A stretch of DNA of 64,000 nucleotides from Oscillospiraceae bacterium (lineage in GTDB: Bacteria > Bacillota > Clostridia > Oscillospirales > Ruminococcaceae): the NCBI GenBank assembly GCA_016291435.1, contig JAEEXH010000006.1, positions 1 through 64,000 of the forward strand, in the 5' to 3' direction. Numbering within the stretch: position 1 is the stretch's first letter; every line of letters starts with the position of its first letter. Below, in pieces: positions 16,940-26,182 of the stretch. Made by a program: the position numbers and the translations under genes. Under the pieces are notes generated by a model. It ran no database searches and was not told the origin of the DNA. It saw nothing but the letters and a program-made list of their open reading frames with translations.

Positions 16940-16998
16940 GTTGAAAAAAAGGAGAAGCCGCAGGCTGATTATCTGGAACAAGAAGGGTGTTTATTGAA

Positions 16999-17949
16999 AT
17001 GGGCATGAAAAAGCTGTATAAAGCATTCTCGCTGAAGAGCGGCAAGGTTTCTAAGGACATGAAGGTCATGACACAGGAGGAACTGCGTCAGCTGCATGCG
17101 GTGCTTCTGATGATCATGGACGATATTATGACAGTCTGCGATGAGGAAAAGCTGGTCTGCCTGCTGGGCGGCGGCTCCGCATTGGGTGCGATCCGGCATC
17201 ATGGCTTCATCCCGTGGGATGATGATATCGACATCAATATGCCGAGAGATTCCTTTGAAAAGTTCGTCCCTGCATTCCGTAAGAAATTCGGCGACAAATA
17301 CTGGGTGCATACGCCCGCTGAACATCCGGAGTACGGCACGCTGGTCACGAAGGTGCGCCTCAAGGGAACAAAGCTCAAAACGAACGGCAGCATCATCAAC
17401 GATTCGGAAGCCGGCATCTTTGTCGATGTGTTCGTGATCGAGAATGTGCCAGACAGCAAGATCCTGCGTGCGCTGCAGGGCAGTGCGGCAACTGTCAGCA
17501 AGGCGTGCTGCTCCTGCCGCAAGTTTTACCGCGACCGGAAGGATGTGCTGAAGTCGATGGGCGAGGAGAAATCGCCGAGCATGACAACGCGGATCCGCCT
17601 GGTGCTCGGCTTCCTTTGCTCCGTGATGTCGGTCGAGAAATGGACCGTGCTGACCGACAAGCTCTTCAAAATGTGCAAAAACAGGAAAACAAAGCTCGTG
17701 AATATCCCGTCCGGCAGATGGCATTATTTCTCCTCCTATCACATCCGCAAGGACTTCTGCCGCACGCACCGTGTCCCGTTTGCGGGCAGAATGTATCCGA
17801 TCTGCAACGGCATCGACGATTACATGAAGCTGCTCTACGGCGATACCTATATGCAGCTTCCGCCGGAGGAGAAGCGGGAGATCCATACCTGCTGGGAATT
17901 TGATTTCGGACAGTATGCCGATCTGTATAAGCGTGAGGAGAGCCGATGA
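16999..17949 (+). CDS. LicD-family phosphotransferase (first copy)
   Basis: 316 residues with the LicD signature GGGSALGAIRHHGFIPWDDDIDINMPR (about 55-82), containing the nucleotidyltransferase-fold Asp residues that bind metal. LicD enzymes transfer phosphocholine or related phospho-alcohol groups from CDP/CMP donors to glycans. AGAAGGGTG is 9 bp ahead of ATG 16999. The locus has two LicD proteins and phosphonate genes, so one may transfer CMP-activated phosphonate and the other a different phospho-alcohol. Confidence 0.9.
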   Translation: MGMKKLYKAFSLKSGKVSKDMKVMTQEELRQLHAVLLMIMDDIMTVCDEEKLVCLLGGGSALGAIRHHGFIPWDDDIDINMPRDSFEKFVPAFRKKFGDKYWVHTPAEHPEYGTLVTKVRLKGTKLKTNGSIINDSEAGIFVDVFVIENVPDSKILRALQGSAATVSKACCSCRKFYRDRKDVLKSMGEEKSPSMTTRIRLVLGFLCSVMSVEKWTVLTDKLFKMCKNRKTKLVNIPSGRWHYFSSYHIRKDFCRTHRVPFAGRMYPICNGIDDYMKLLYGDTYMQLPPEEKREIHTCWEFDFGQYADLYKREESR

Positions 17950-19082
17950 AGATTTGGGTGATCGGAAGGGACTATCCTTCATCGCAGAACAGGCTGCGCG
18001 GCTCCTTTGAGATCGAGCAGGCGAAGATGCTGGCACGCGGCGGACATGATGTGACCTATCTTTGTGTGTCGTTTCATCCGAAGCGGAAGATCCGGAACTG
18101 GGGCTATGCCTCCTGGAAGGAGGAAGGGATCACTGTCTGCGCCTTTTCGCAGATCTTCTTCCCGGAGCGGTTCCATATCCGTATGGACTGGCTGTGCAGC
18201 AGGGCATGGAAGAAGCTGCTCTCGCAGGCGGAGCAGACCGTCGGTCTGCCGGAGCTGATCCATGTGCATTATCCCGCGATGATTACCGATCCGAAGGCGA
18301 TTTTCGCCTATCAGAAGCAGGGGATCAGAATTGTCGTGACAGAGCACTGGACAAAGGTGCTCTCCAAGAAGCTCAATGCCGCGGAATCGGCGCAGCTCAG
18401 CGCATATACAGAGCATGCGGACGGTTTCATCTGTGTGGGTGAGCCGCTCCGGAAGTCGATTCTCGAGCAGACCGGCACCAAGCGTCCGCTGACGGTCGTG
18501 CCGAATGTCGTGGACAGCATTTTTCAGCCGCAGGAGACCGCACGCAGCGCAGACGAGCCCTATACCTTCGTGACTGCCGCTCGCCTTGTCAAGGTCAAAC
18601 AGATTGACAAGGTGATCGAAGCGGTCGCAGCGCTCAGAAAGCAGGGTGTGAAGCTGCGGTATCTTGTGATCGGCGACGGCACAGAGCGTGCTGCGCTTGA
18701 GGCACTGACACAGCGCCTCGGCATGCAGGATACCGTGCATTTTTACGGCGCACAGCCGAAGGAGCAGGTCGCGAAGATCGTGGCACAGTCAGACTGCCTG
18801 ATCTGTTACAGCAGTCTGGAGACCTTCGGCGTTCCGATTATTGAAGCCTGGGCAAGCGGCATCCCGGTCATTTCCTCGGACTGCCTCGGTCTCGCGGAAT
18901 ACTGGCAGGACGGCCTCGGATATATTGTCAGCTACAAGGATCTCTCCGAGCTGACTGACAGGATGAAGCAGATTATGACCGAGCCGGAGAAATATGACAA
19001 GCAGCGGCTCGCGGAATATGCACGCACGCATTTCTCGGAGTCGGTGATCCGCGGGAAGATCGAGAACGTATATAGGCAGTGA
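17946..19082 (+). CDS. GT4-family glycosyltransferase
   Basis: 378 residues, GT-B fold. The N-terminal half starts KIWVIGRDYPSSQNRLRGSF; the C-terminal donor domain has FVTAARLVKVKQIDKVIEA, LVIGDG and the E-x7-E type motif SLETFGVPIIEAWASGIPVI. It overlaps the LicD gene by ATGA. It adds a sugar from a nucleotide donor; donor and linkage are unknown. Confidence 0.9.
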   Translation: MKIWVIGRDYPSSQNRLRGSFEIEQAKMLARGGHDVTYLCVSFHPKRKIRNWGYASWKEEGITVCAFSQIFFPERFHIRMDWLCSRAWKKLLSQAEQTVGLPELIHVHYPAMITDPKAIFAYQKQGIRIVVTEHWTKVLSKKLNAAESAQLSAYTEHADGFICVGEPLRKSILEQTGTKRPLTVVPNVVDSIFQPQETARSADEPYTFVTAARLVKVKQIDKVIEAVAALRKQGVKLRYLVIGDGTERAALEALTQRLGMQDTVHFYGAQPKEQVAKIVAQSDCLICYSSLETFGVPIIEAWASGIPVISSDCLGLAEYWQDGLGYIVSYKDLSELTDRMKQIMTEPEKYDKQRLAEYARTHFSESVIRGKIENVYRQ

Positions 19083-19086
19083 GCGT

Positions 19087-20379
19087 ATGAAACAAACATA
19101 TAAGATCAGTCCGCGCTGGATCTTCTGCACACTTTGCTTTCTGATCCATTTCAGACCCGCGTCCTATGTGATTGGATTTACGCTGAACCGTCTGATGAAT
19201 CTCGCCGTGATCCTGCTGAGTGTGCTGCTCGCAGCGCTGGCAATCCAGAAGCGGGAGCAGGGCTACCGGATGAAGCAGCCGACTTTTCTGGCACTGCTGG
19301 TCTATTTCTGGATGCTGATCGGCTCCACGGTGATCAACCGGCTGCTGGGCAATTCCGTTGACTTTTCGGATGCCGTCATCAGCTTCTCGAACGCATTTTC
19401 GTTCATCATGCTCTGCGATCTCGGCATGTGGGAGTCGGAGCGGAAGCTGATGAAGAGCTTTTTGTATGCATCAGTGCCGATGACGCTTCTCAGCGCGCTC
19501 ACGTTCTTTGCGTTTTATAAATCGGGCGGCATGAACCACAATATCTCGGAGATCATTGACGGGCGCCGGATTGAGCTGACCTACTTTTTGCTGGCGCGTG
19601 ACAATGCGACCTATTTCTGGGTCTGGCCGGTGACGGTAATGCTGTGGCTCTATTATTACCGCTACTGTCAGAAGAAATCGTTTCTGATGATCACTGCGGG
19701 CTATACGCTGATACAGTCCGCAGCATTCCTCTATGTGCAGTCAGGTCTTGCCTCGGCAGCCTGCCTTCTGGTTCCGGCCGTGCTGTTTTATATGCGCCGC
19801 CGGATCGGAAACTTCTATCAGAAGCCGATGAAGCCGCAGCACAGAAGCCCGCTTGTCAATAACCTCTGGATCGGCGCGGTCGTGTTCGATGTCTGGCTCA
19901 CGGTGTTTGCACAGCTTGGCTGGGTGCAGCATATCGTGCAGGATGTGTTTCACAAAAACGCCACGCTGAGCGGAAGAACCACGATCTGGGCGCGCGCCTA
20001 TCGCTGCATCATCCAGTCTCCGATCTGGGGCTACGGCTGCGAGACGGCGGCTGTCACAGAAACAAAGCTCGGCATCAATCATGCACACAATATTTTTCTG
20101 GAGTGCCTCTACCGGGGCGGCGTGATCGGTCTGCTGCTGTTTGCAGTCATGCTGATCGTCCTGCGGAAAACGGCGGGCCCCTATCTCAGCAATCCGCTGT
20201 GCAAGTTCCTCTTTGTCTTTCTTGCACTGTTCTGGTTCTATTCTTCGGTCGAATTCGCGTTCTACCGGTATCATTATCTGATCCTGCTGGTGGCTGTGAC
20301 CAATCAGAGCCTGCTCAACGAGCGGCCGGAGGAGCAGATCTCGCGCGTGCTGCGGCTGAATATCGACCGTTCCACATGA
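19087..20379 (+). CDS. Wzy-like polysaccharide polymerase / O-antigen ligase family membrane protein
   Basis: 430 residues with about ten hydrophobic segments, and a large loop containing GRTTIWARAYRCIIQSPIWGYG followed by NHAHNIFLECLYRGGVIG, the conserved region of Wzy_C/O-antigen ligase proteins. It probably polymerises lipid-linked repeat units outside the membrane. It starts 4 bp after the glycosyltransferase stop. This is the only polymerase candidate in the locus. Confidence 0.85.
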   Translation: MKQTYKISPRWIFCTLCFLIHFRPASYVIGFTLNRLMNLAVILLSVLLAALAIQKREQGYRMKQPTFLALLVYFWMLIGSTVINRLLGNSVDFSDAVISFSNAFSFIMLCDLGMWESERKLMKSFLYASVPMTLLSALTFFAFYKSGGMNHNISEIIDGRRIELTYFLLARDNATYFWVWPVTVMLWLYYYRYCQKKSFLMITAGYTLIQSAAFLYVQSGLASAACLLVPAVLFYMRRRIGNFYQKPMKPQHRSPLVNNLWIGAVVFDVWLTVFAQLGWVQHIVQDVFHKNATLSGRTTIWARAYRCIIQSPIWGYGCETAAVTETKLGINHAHNIFLECLYRGGVIGLLLFAVMLIVLRKTAGPYLSNPLCKFLFVFLALFWFYSSVEFAFYRYHYLILLVAVTNQSLLNERPEEQISRVLRLNIDRST

Positions 20380-20401
20380 TCATCACTGAAAGAGAAAAAA
20401 C

Positions 20402-21478
20402 ATGAAAATAGGTATCCTGACATTTGTCAATACAAGCAATTACGGCGCAGCTTTGCAGGCGTTTGCGCTGCAGCATTATTTCAAGCGCTGCGGCGCCGAG
20501 TGCGACCTGATCCGCTATGACTGCAAGAGAGTGACACAGGCACATGACCCCGCATTTCTCTGGAAGCGGAAGGGACTCAAGAAGCTCTCTGCGCCGCTGC
20601 TCTATCCGATCTATAAGAAAAGACGGGCGCTGTTCCGAAAGTTTGAGGAGCAGTATCTCACCTTCAGCGCACCCTGCAATGCACAGAATGCGCAGGAGAT
20701 CCTCGCGCAGTATGACCGGATCGTGGTCGGCAGCGACCAGGTCTGGAATACGGACATCACGGGGAATGATCTCGGATTCTTCCTCGGGTCGCTGCGCGAT
20801 TCTGCCGGAAAATGCTCTTACGCTGCCAGCATCGGCAGATCCTATTTCACGGAGGCGGAGGAAAAGGTCTGTCTGCCGCTGCTCAAGCAGTTTTCGGTGC
20901 TCAGTGTCCGTGAGGAGAGCACCCGGGAAAAGCTCGCGGCGCAGCTTCACCGCACAGACATCAGCTGCGATCTTGACCCGACGCTGCTCTATCCGGATGA
21001 ATGGGCGCAGTTTATCAGCGAAAAGAATCCGAACGGCGATTACATCTTCATGTATCTGATCCCGGAAAAGCCGGAGCTGATGGCAAAGATCCGCGCATTT
21101 GCAGAGAAAGAACACTGCGGCCTGATCCTGCTGAAAAAGGGCATGGGCAGGCAGCCCGGCTGCCGCATCGTGAATGTTGCGTCGCCGGCCGATTTCCTGA
21201 ATTATGTATATCACGCGAAATATGTCATCTCGGGCTCCTTCCACGCGCTCTGCTTTTCCCTGATCTTCGAGAAGGATTTTTACATGACCTCCTCGATCCA
21301 GCCGGAGCGCAGCGCAAGAATGCGCGATCTGCTCACAAAGCTCGGGGCAGAGAACCGCATGATCTTCCCGCCGGAATATCAGATTGTGCCCGCAAAGCTC
21401 GACTATCCTGAGATCGGGCGGCGCCTTGCGGAGATGCGGCGCAGCTCGGAGGAAACGGCGCAGCGGATCCTGAAATGA
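20402..21478 (+). CDS. Polysaccharide pyruvyl transferase family protein
   Basis: 358 residues. The N-terminus KIGILTFVNTSNYGAALQAFALQHYFK and VVGSDQVWNTDITG are hallmarks of this family, which adds PEP-derived pyruvate ketals to sugars; GSFHALCFSLIFEKDF is the C-terminal signature. It lies 22 bp after the polymerase. Family members often sit beside FrhB-like iron-sulfur proteins, and one is encoded at 26183. Confidence 0.9.
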   Translation: MKIGILTFVNTSNYGAALQAFALQHYFKRCGAECDLIRYDCKRVTQAHDPAFLWKRKGLKKLSAPLLYPIYKKRRALFRKFEEQYLTFSAPCNAQNAQEILAQYDRIVVGSDQVWNTDITGNDLGFFLGSLRDSAGKCSYAASIGRSYFTEAEEKVCLPLLKQFSVLSVREESTREKLAAQLHRTDISCDLDPTLLYPDEWAQFISEKNPNGDYIFMYLIPEKPELMAKIRAFAEKEHCGLILLKKGMGRQPGCRIVNVASPADFLNYVYHAKYVISGSFHALCFSLIFEKDFYMTSSIQPERSARMRDLLTKLGAENRMIFPPEYQIVPAKLDYPEIGRRLAEMRRSSEETAQRILK

Positions 21479-21520
21479 CTGTGACGGCTCTGTGCAGCCG
21501 CCTTGCATTTGGAGGTAACT

Positions 21521-22570
21521 ATGGACCAGACGATACTCAATGAAAACAGCCGGAAGCTCGGCGCATTCCTGAAAGATAAGACCGTCATGATTACCGGTGC
21601 GGGCGGTCTGATCGGTTCCCGCATCGCGCAGTATCTCGATTATCTGAATGAGACTGAGGGCAGCCATATCCGTGCGGTGCTGCTTGACCTGCGCGAGGGC
21701 GCCTGCAAGCCGCTGCTCGAAAAGCAGACTGACCCGGAGGCATTCACCTTCGTGGCGTGCGATCTCGAAAAGGGCATTCCCTGCACCTGCCATGTGGATC
21801 ATATCATCCACTGTGCAGGCTTCTCCGGCGGCTCGAAGCTGCATCTGACAGACCCGATCAAGGTGTTCGATACAGGTCTGAAGGGCACAAGAGCTGCCCT
21901 CGATTATGCTGCGGCACACGGCTGCGCAGGCTTTCTGTATGTGTCAACCTATGAGGTCTACGGGCAGGTCTCCGGCGACAACAAGATCGCGGAGACACAG
22001 GTCTGCGATCTCGACACCTTTGAGCTGCGCAACTGCTACGCGGAGGTCAAGCGCCTCTGTGAATCGCTCCTCTGCGCGTTCTCCAAGCAATACGGGCTGA
22101 ATGTCTATGCGGCACGCCTGACCTCGACCTTCGGCAGCGGCGTGCGCTATCAGGACCCGCGCTTCTTTGCGGAATTTGCACGCTGCGCGATCGAGAACAG
22201 AGACATCGTCCTGAAATCGCACGGCAAGACGGTGCGGAGCTATCTGGACGCAGACGATGCGGCGATTGCATTCCTCTATATCCTGATGAACGGCGAAAGC
22301 TGCAATGCATATAACCTTGCCAACCGCAATAATGAGATTTCCATTCGGGAGATCGCCGAGCGGATCATCGCGCTCTCCGGCACAGAGTCGAAGCTGGTCT
22401 TCGATATTGCCGAGGATGCCGCAAAGCTCGGCATGCGGAAGGAAGGCAGAACTGTGATGGACACCGCCAAGATCGAGGCGATCGGCTGGCGTCCGGTCTA
22501 CGATTTCGATGACACGCTGAACAAGCTGATCGGCTCGATGCGCGCATCAAAGGAAGCCGCGGCACAGTGA
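21521..22570 (+). CDS. NAD-dependent epimerase/dehydratase
   Basis: 349-residue extended SDR. TVMITGAGGLIGSRIAQYL carries the NAD motif; STYEVYG and NCYAEVKRLCE (Y-x3-K) supply the active site. GGAGG is 5 bp from ATG 21521. It acts on a nucleotide sugar or a cytidylyl-linked precursor; it is followed by a TagD-like cytidylyltransferase and an aldolase, which may form a sub-pathway. Confidence 0.88.
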   Translation: MDQTILNENSRKLGAFLKDKTVMITGAGGLIGSRIAQYLDYLNETEGSHIRAVLLDLREGACKPLLEKQTDPEAFTFVACDLEKGIPCTCHVDHIIHCAGFSGGSKLHLTDPIKVFDTGLKGTRAALDYAAAHGCAGFLYVSTYEVYGQVSGDNKIAETQVCDLDTFELRNCYAEVKRLCESLLCAFSKQYGLNVYAARLTSTFGSGVRYQDPRFFAEFARCAIENRDIVLKSHGKTVRSYLDADDAAIAFLYILMNGESCNAYNLANRNNEISIREIAERIIALSGTESKLVFDIAEDAAKLGMRKEGRTVMDTAKIEAIGWRPVYDFDDTLNKLIGSMRASKEAAAQ

Positions 22571-22594
22571 TACGGATATGAGGAGTGTTGGATC

Positions 22595-23038
22595 ATGAAA
22601 AAATATAAGGTCGGTTTTACAGTCGGAACATTCGATATGTTTCATGTCGGACACCTGAACCTGCTCCGGCAGGCAAAGGAATACTGCGAGCATCTGATCG
22701 TCGGCGTGCATTCGGATGAATGGGTGATGCACTGCAAGAACAGAGCTACGGTCATTCCCTACGAGCAGCGTGCGGAAATCGTTGCGGCGATCCGTTATGT
22801 CGATGAGGTCGTCAAGAATGAGACGCGCAGCAAGATGGAGCAGTGGGAAAACTATCATTTCGATGTTGCATTTATCGGCGATGACTGGAAGGGCACAGAG
22901 GTCTGGAATAAGATCGAAGCCGAGCTGAAGGCTGTCGGCTGCGATACGGTCTATATCGCATATACGGAGGGTATTTCCACAACACAGCTTCGGAAGAAGC
23001 TCGGAGACAAATCCGATAAGACTGAACAGAAGCAGTGA
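22595..23038 (+). CDS. TagD-like cytidylyltransferase
   Basis: 147 residues, close to the size of glycerol-3-phosphate cytidylyltransferase. GTFDMFHVGHLNLL carries the H-x-G-H nucleotide motif and EGISTTQLRKKL the C-terminal I-S-T-T motif. It would activate a phospho-alcohol with CTP, giving CDP-glycerol or a related donor. One LicD protein or another transferase in the operon may use it. The true substrate may differ from glycerol-3-phosphate. Confidence 0.87.
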   Translation: MKKYKVGFTVGTFDMFHVGHLNLLRQAKEYCEHLIVGVHSDEWVMHCKNRATVIPYEQRAEIVAAIRYVDEVVKNETRSKMEQWENYHFDVAFIGDDWKGTEVWNKIEAELKAVGCDTVYIAYTEGISTTQLRKKLGDKSDKTEQKQ

Positions 23039-23069
23039 AAACAATCATTTGACAGGAGGCGATCATAAC

Positions 23070-24641
23070 ATGCGGAAAATCAGTTTGCTGGACTGCACAC
23101 TGCGAGACGGCGGATATATCAATAACTGGAATTTCGGATTCTCGGTGATCAGATCCATGCTCGCCAAACTGTATGCCTCTAATGTGGAGCTGGTCGAATG
23201 CGGCTATCTTTCCGAGAAGAAGGGCGGCTCCAGGGATGCGACACAGTTTGCCGATTTCGATGCGATCCGGGCGGTCTTGCCCGAGAGCAGCGGAAAAACC
23301 AGAACGGCTGTGATGATCGACTTCGGGCAGTATCAGATCGACCATATCCCGGAGGCGGCGCCCGATGCGCCGATCATCCGTGTCTGCTTCCATAAGGAGG
23401 ACAGAGAGGCCGCGCTTGCATTCTGCGGCAGACTGATCGAAAAGGGATATTCCGTCTTCGTGCAGCCGATGGCCTCGCTGAATTATACCGACACGGAATT
23501 CATTGAACTGATCGAGAAGACCAATGCGCTGCACCCCGACTGCTTCTATATCGTGGACAGCTTCGGCGTGATCGAGATCCGCGATTTCACGCGGCTTCTG
23601 TTCCTGACAGACCGCAATCTCGCGGAGGGCATCCAGATCGGCTATCATGCACATAATAATTTGCAGCAGGCTTACGGCAATGCGAAGTTTATGATCGAGC
23701 AGAATCTGACGCATGACATCATTCTGGATGCGAGCGTCTACGGCATGGGCAGAGGCGCAGGAAACCTCAACATGGAGCTGTTTGCTTCGCATCTGAATGA
23801 GAATTACAGCAAGGCATACAATATCGACACCTTCCTGGAGATCATCGACGCTTACTTAAAGCCGATCTTTGTTGAGCATTACTGGGGCTATTCGCTCCCG
23901 TTCTATCTCTCGGCGGTCAATAACTGCCACCCGAACTACGCAGCATATTTCTCAGATAAGAACACGCTGACCAACCGCTCTATCCGGGAGCTGCTGGCAT
24001 CGCTGCCGGCGGATGTGAAGGATCATTATTCCCCGGAGCTCGCAGAGCGCTATTATGCCGAATATCAGGGACGGTATATCGACGACAGCGCAGCGATGGC
24101 AGAGCTGGGTACGGCGCTTGCCGGCAGAGAGGTGATGCTCCTTGCACCGGGTCGGAGCATCGTGACACAGCAGGAGCAGCTTGCGGCATACATCGCGGCG
24201 CATCATCCGGTCATCATCGCGGTGAACGTGATCCCGGAGGGGTATCATCCCGACTATATCTTCTGCGCAAATGAGAAACGCCTGCATGCGCTGGGCAGCG
24301 ATTTCAGCGGAAAGCTGATCATCAGCAGCAATATCAGCACAGACGGCGAGGCAATGCGCGTCAATTATTCCTCCTACACCGGCGGTGCCGGTCTGATCGC
24401 CGATAACCCCGCGCTTATGGTGATCCGCATGCTGATCGCACTCGGCATCACCGAGGCAGCGGTCGCGGGTCTCGACGGCTACGGCGCGGTCTCCGCAGAA
24501 AACTACTGCGACAGCAGTCTGGCGCTCGGCTCCAGTATCCATCTCAAGATCGAGCGGAATGAGCTGATCCGCAATGAGCTGAGCCGCCTGCAGGGGAACA
24601 TTGCCCTGCATTTCCTGACGCCGAGCAAATATCAGGCGTGA
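23070..24641 (+). CDS. DRE-TIM (HMGL-like) aldolase with unassigned C-terminal domain
   Basis: 523 residues. The first ~330 form an HMG-CoA-lyase/4-hydroxy-2-oxovalerate aldolase-type barrel: LLDCTLRDGGYINNW (catalytic R-D) and HAHNNLQQA (metal-binding H-x-H). The last ~190 begin REVMLLAPGRSIVTQQEQLA and look like a Rossmann-type domain I cannot name. AGGAGG is 10 bp before ATG 23070. In a capsule locus it may cleave or make a keto-acid/polyol unit, perhaps with the neighbouring epimerase and cytidylyltransferase. Confidence 0.8.
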   Translation: MRKISLLDCTLRDGGYINNWNFGFSVIRSMLAKLYASNVELVECGYLSEKKGGSRDATQFADFDAIRAVLPESSGKTRTAVMIDFGQYQIDHIPEAAPDAPIIRVCFHKEDREAALAFCGRLIEKGYSVFVQPMASLNYTDTEFIELIEKTNALHPDCFYIVDSFGVIEIRDFTRLLFLTDRNLAEGIQIGYHAHNNLQQAYGNAKFMIEQNLTHDIILDASVYGMGRGAGNLNMELFASHLNENYSKAYNIDTFLEIIDAYLKPIFVEHYWGYSLPFYLSAVNNCHPNYAAYFSDKNTLTNRSIRELLASLPADVKDHYSPELAERYYAEYQGRYIDDSAAMAELGTALAGREVMLLAPGRSIVTQQEQLAAYIAAHHPVIIAVNVIPEGYHPDYIFCANEKRLHALGSDFSGKLIISSNISTDGEAMRVNYSSYTGGAGLIADNPALMVIRMLIALGITEAAVAGLDGYGAVSAENYCDSSLALGSSIHLKIERNELIRNELSRLQGNIALHFLTPSKYQA

Positions 24642-24722
24642 CATCGCCGGGATCCGGACTGAAACAGCACAGCGGGATGTGTGATCATGCCCGCAGGAAG
24701 GATAAAGGAGTTCAATACACGA

Positions 24723-26144
24723 ATGAGCAGAGAGGGTAAGCTGGTCAAAAATACATTCATTATCTCGATCGGAACATTTTTGCCGAAGCTGGCAGCATTT
24801 ATCACACTTCCGATCCTGACAGGCTGTCTGGCGAAGGAAGAATACGGTGTATATGAGCTGATCATGGATATGGTCTCGCTGCTGCTTCCCACAGCAACGC
24901 TCCAGATACAGACAGCAGCGTTCCGTTTCCTGATCGACAGGCGCGATAAGACCGATGATGTGAAGAAGATCGTGACGAACATTTTTGTATTTATCGTGCC
25001 GATTGCTTTGCTCGCGCTGACGATCCTGTTCTTTGCAATGTTCTTTTTCCTCCCGAACGAACAGACGGGGATCAAGCTCCTGATCTGCCTGTATTTCTTC
25101 GCGGACATTCTGGTGAATGCGACCAGACAGATCGCGCGCGGCTTGAATAAGAACCTCTTTTACTCGGTCAGCGCGGTCGTCAGTGCAGTGTGCAAAATGC
25201 TCTTTGCTCTGCTGTTCGTGCAGTATCTCCAGATCGGACTCTTCGGCGCAGTGCTCTCGCTTGCGCTTGCATCGCTCGTCTCTCTGATTGTTCTGCTCAT
25301 CACCTCAAAGATCCACCGCTATATCGACCTCCGCAAGGTCAGCTGGGGGCAGATCAAGGAGCTGATCGGCTATTCCTGGCCGATGGTTCCGAACAGCATG
25401 TCGATGTGGGTCATGCGCCTTTCCGACCGCTTCGTGATCACCGGCTTTATGGGGCTCGCACCGGTCGCGGTGTATTCTGCGGCGAATAAGCTCCCCTCGA
25501 TGCTCACGCTCGCACAGACGACCTTTACGATGGCATGGCAGGAGAATGCCAGCATCGTTTCCAAAGACAAAGATGCCGGTGCGTATTACAGCTCGATGTT
25601 CCGCACCATGTTTGACCTCATGGCGGGCTTCATGGGTGTCCTGATCGCCGCAACGCCGATCCTGTTCAAGCTCCTGATCCGCGGCGACTACTCAGAATCC
25701 TACCCGCATATCCCGATTTTGTTCCTCGCGATGTTCTTCTTCAGCATGTGTGCGTTTCTGGGCGGCATTTATGTTGCCTACATGGACACGAAGAGCGTCG
25801 GCGTCACGACCGTTGTGGCGGCAATCTGCAACCTGGTGATCAATCTTGCAGCAATCAAGTTCATCGGCATCTATGCAGCATCCATTTCTACGCTGGTGAG
25901 CTATATCCTGCTTTATGTCTATCGCATGTTCCATGTCAGAAAGCTGGTCGAAATCCGCTATCAGCCGCTGCACATTCTCATCGTGATCGCGCTGCTGGTT
26001 GCGGAATGTACCCTCTGCTTCTTCCAGAACACCTATCTCAACCTGCTCAATGCGGTCATTGGCGTGACTGCATTTGTCATCCTGAATCAGCCGCTGATCA
26101 AGACATGCTGGAAAAAAGCGGCAAAGATGCTGAAACGCGCATAA
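24723..26144 (+). CDS. Wzx-type flippase (MOP superfamily)
   Basis: About 473 residues with 12-14 hydrophobic segments; LVKNTFIISIGTFLPKLAAFITLPIL and EEYGVYELIMDMVSLL are typical of polysaccharide flippases that move lipid-linked repeats across the membrane. AAAGGAG (24704-24710) points to ATG 24723 with a rather long 12-bp spacing; ATG 24687 and GTG 24681 in frame are alternatives with weaker sites. Together with the initiating transferase and polymerase it makes this a Wzx/Wzy-type pathway. Confidence 0.9.
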   Translation: MSREGKLVKNTFIISIGTFLPKLAAFITLPILTGCLAKEEYGVYELIMDMVSLLLPTATLQIQTAAFRFLIDRRDKTDDVKKIVTNIFVFIVPIALLALTILFFAMFFFLPNEQTGIKLLICLYFFADILVNATRQIARGLNKNLFYSVSAVVSAVCKMLFALLFVQYLQIGLFGAVLSLALASLVSLIVLLITSKIHRYIDLRKVSWGQIKELIGYSWPMVPNSMSMWVMRLSDRFVITGFMGLAPVAVYSAANKLPSMLTLAQTTFTMAWQENASIVSKDKDAGAYYSSMFRTMFDLMAGFMGVLIAATPILFKLLIRGDYSESYPHIPILFLAMFFFSMCAFLGGIYVAYMDTKSVGVTTVVAAICNLVINLAAIKFIGIYAASISTLVSYILLYVYRMFHVRKLVEIRYQPLHILIVIALLVAECTLCFFQNTYLNLLNAVIGVTAFVILNQPLIKTCWKKAAKMLKRA

Positions 26145-26182
26145 AGCCCGAATGAATCCGAAACGCAAGGGAGTGAGAACCG

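Noticed and set aside
13634-16981. 1115-codon minus-strand open frame
   Set aside because: Antisense to the ATP-grasp, SDR and GT2 genes, which have ribosome binding sites and conserved motifs; an effect of high GC codon bias.
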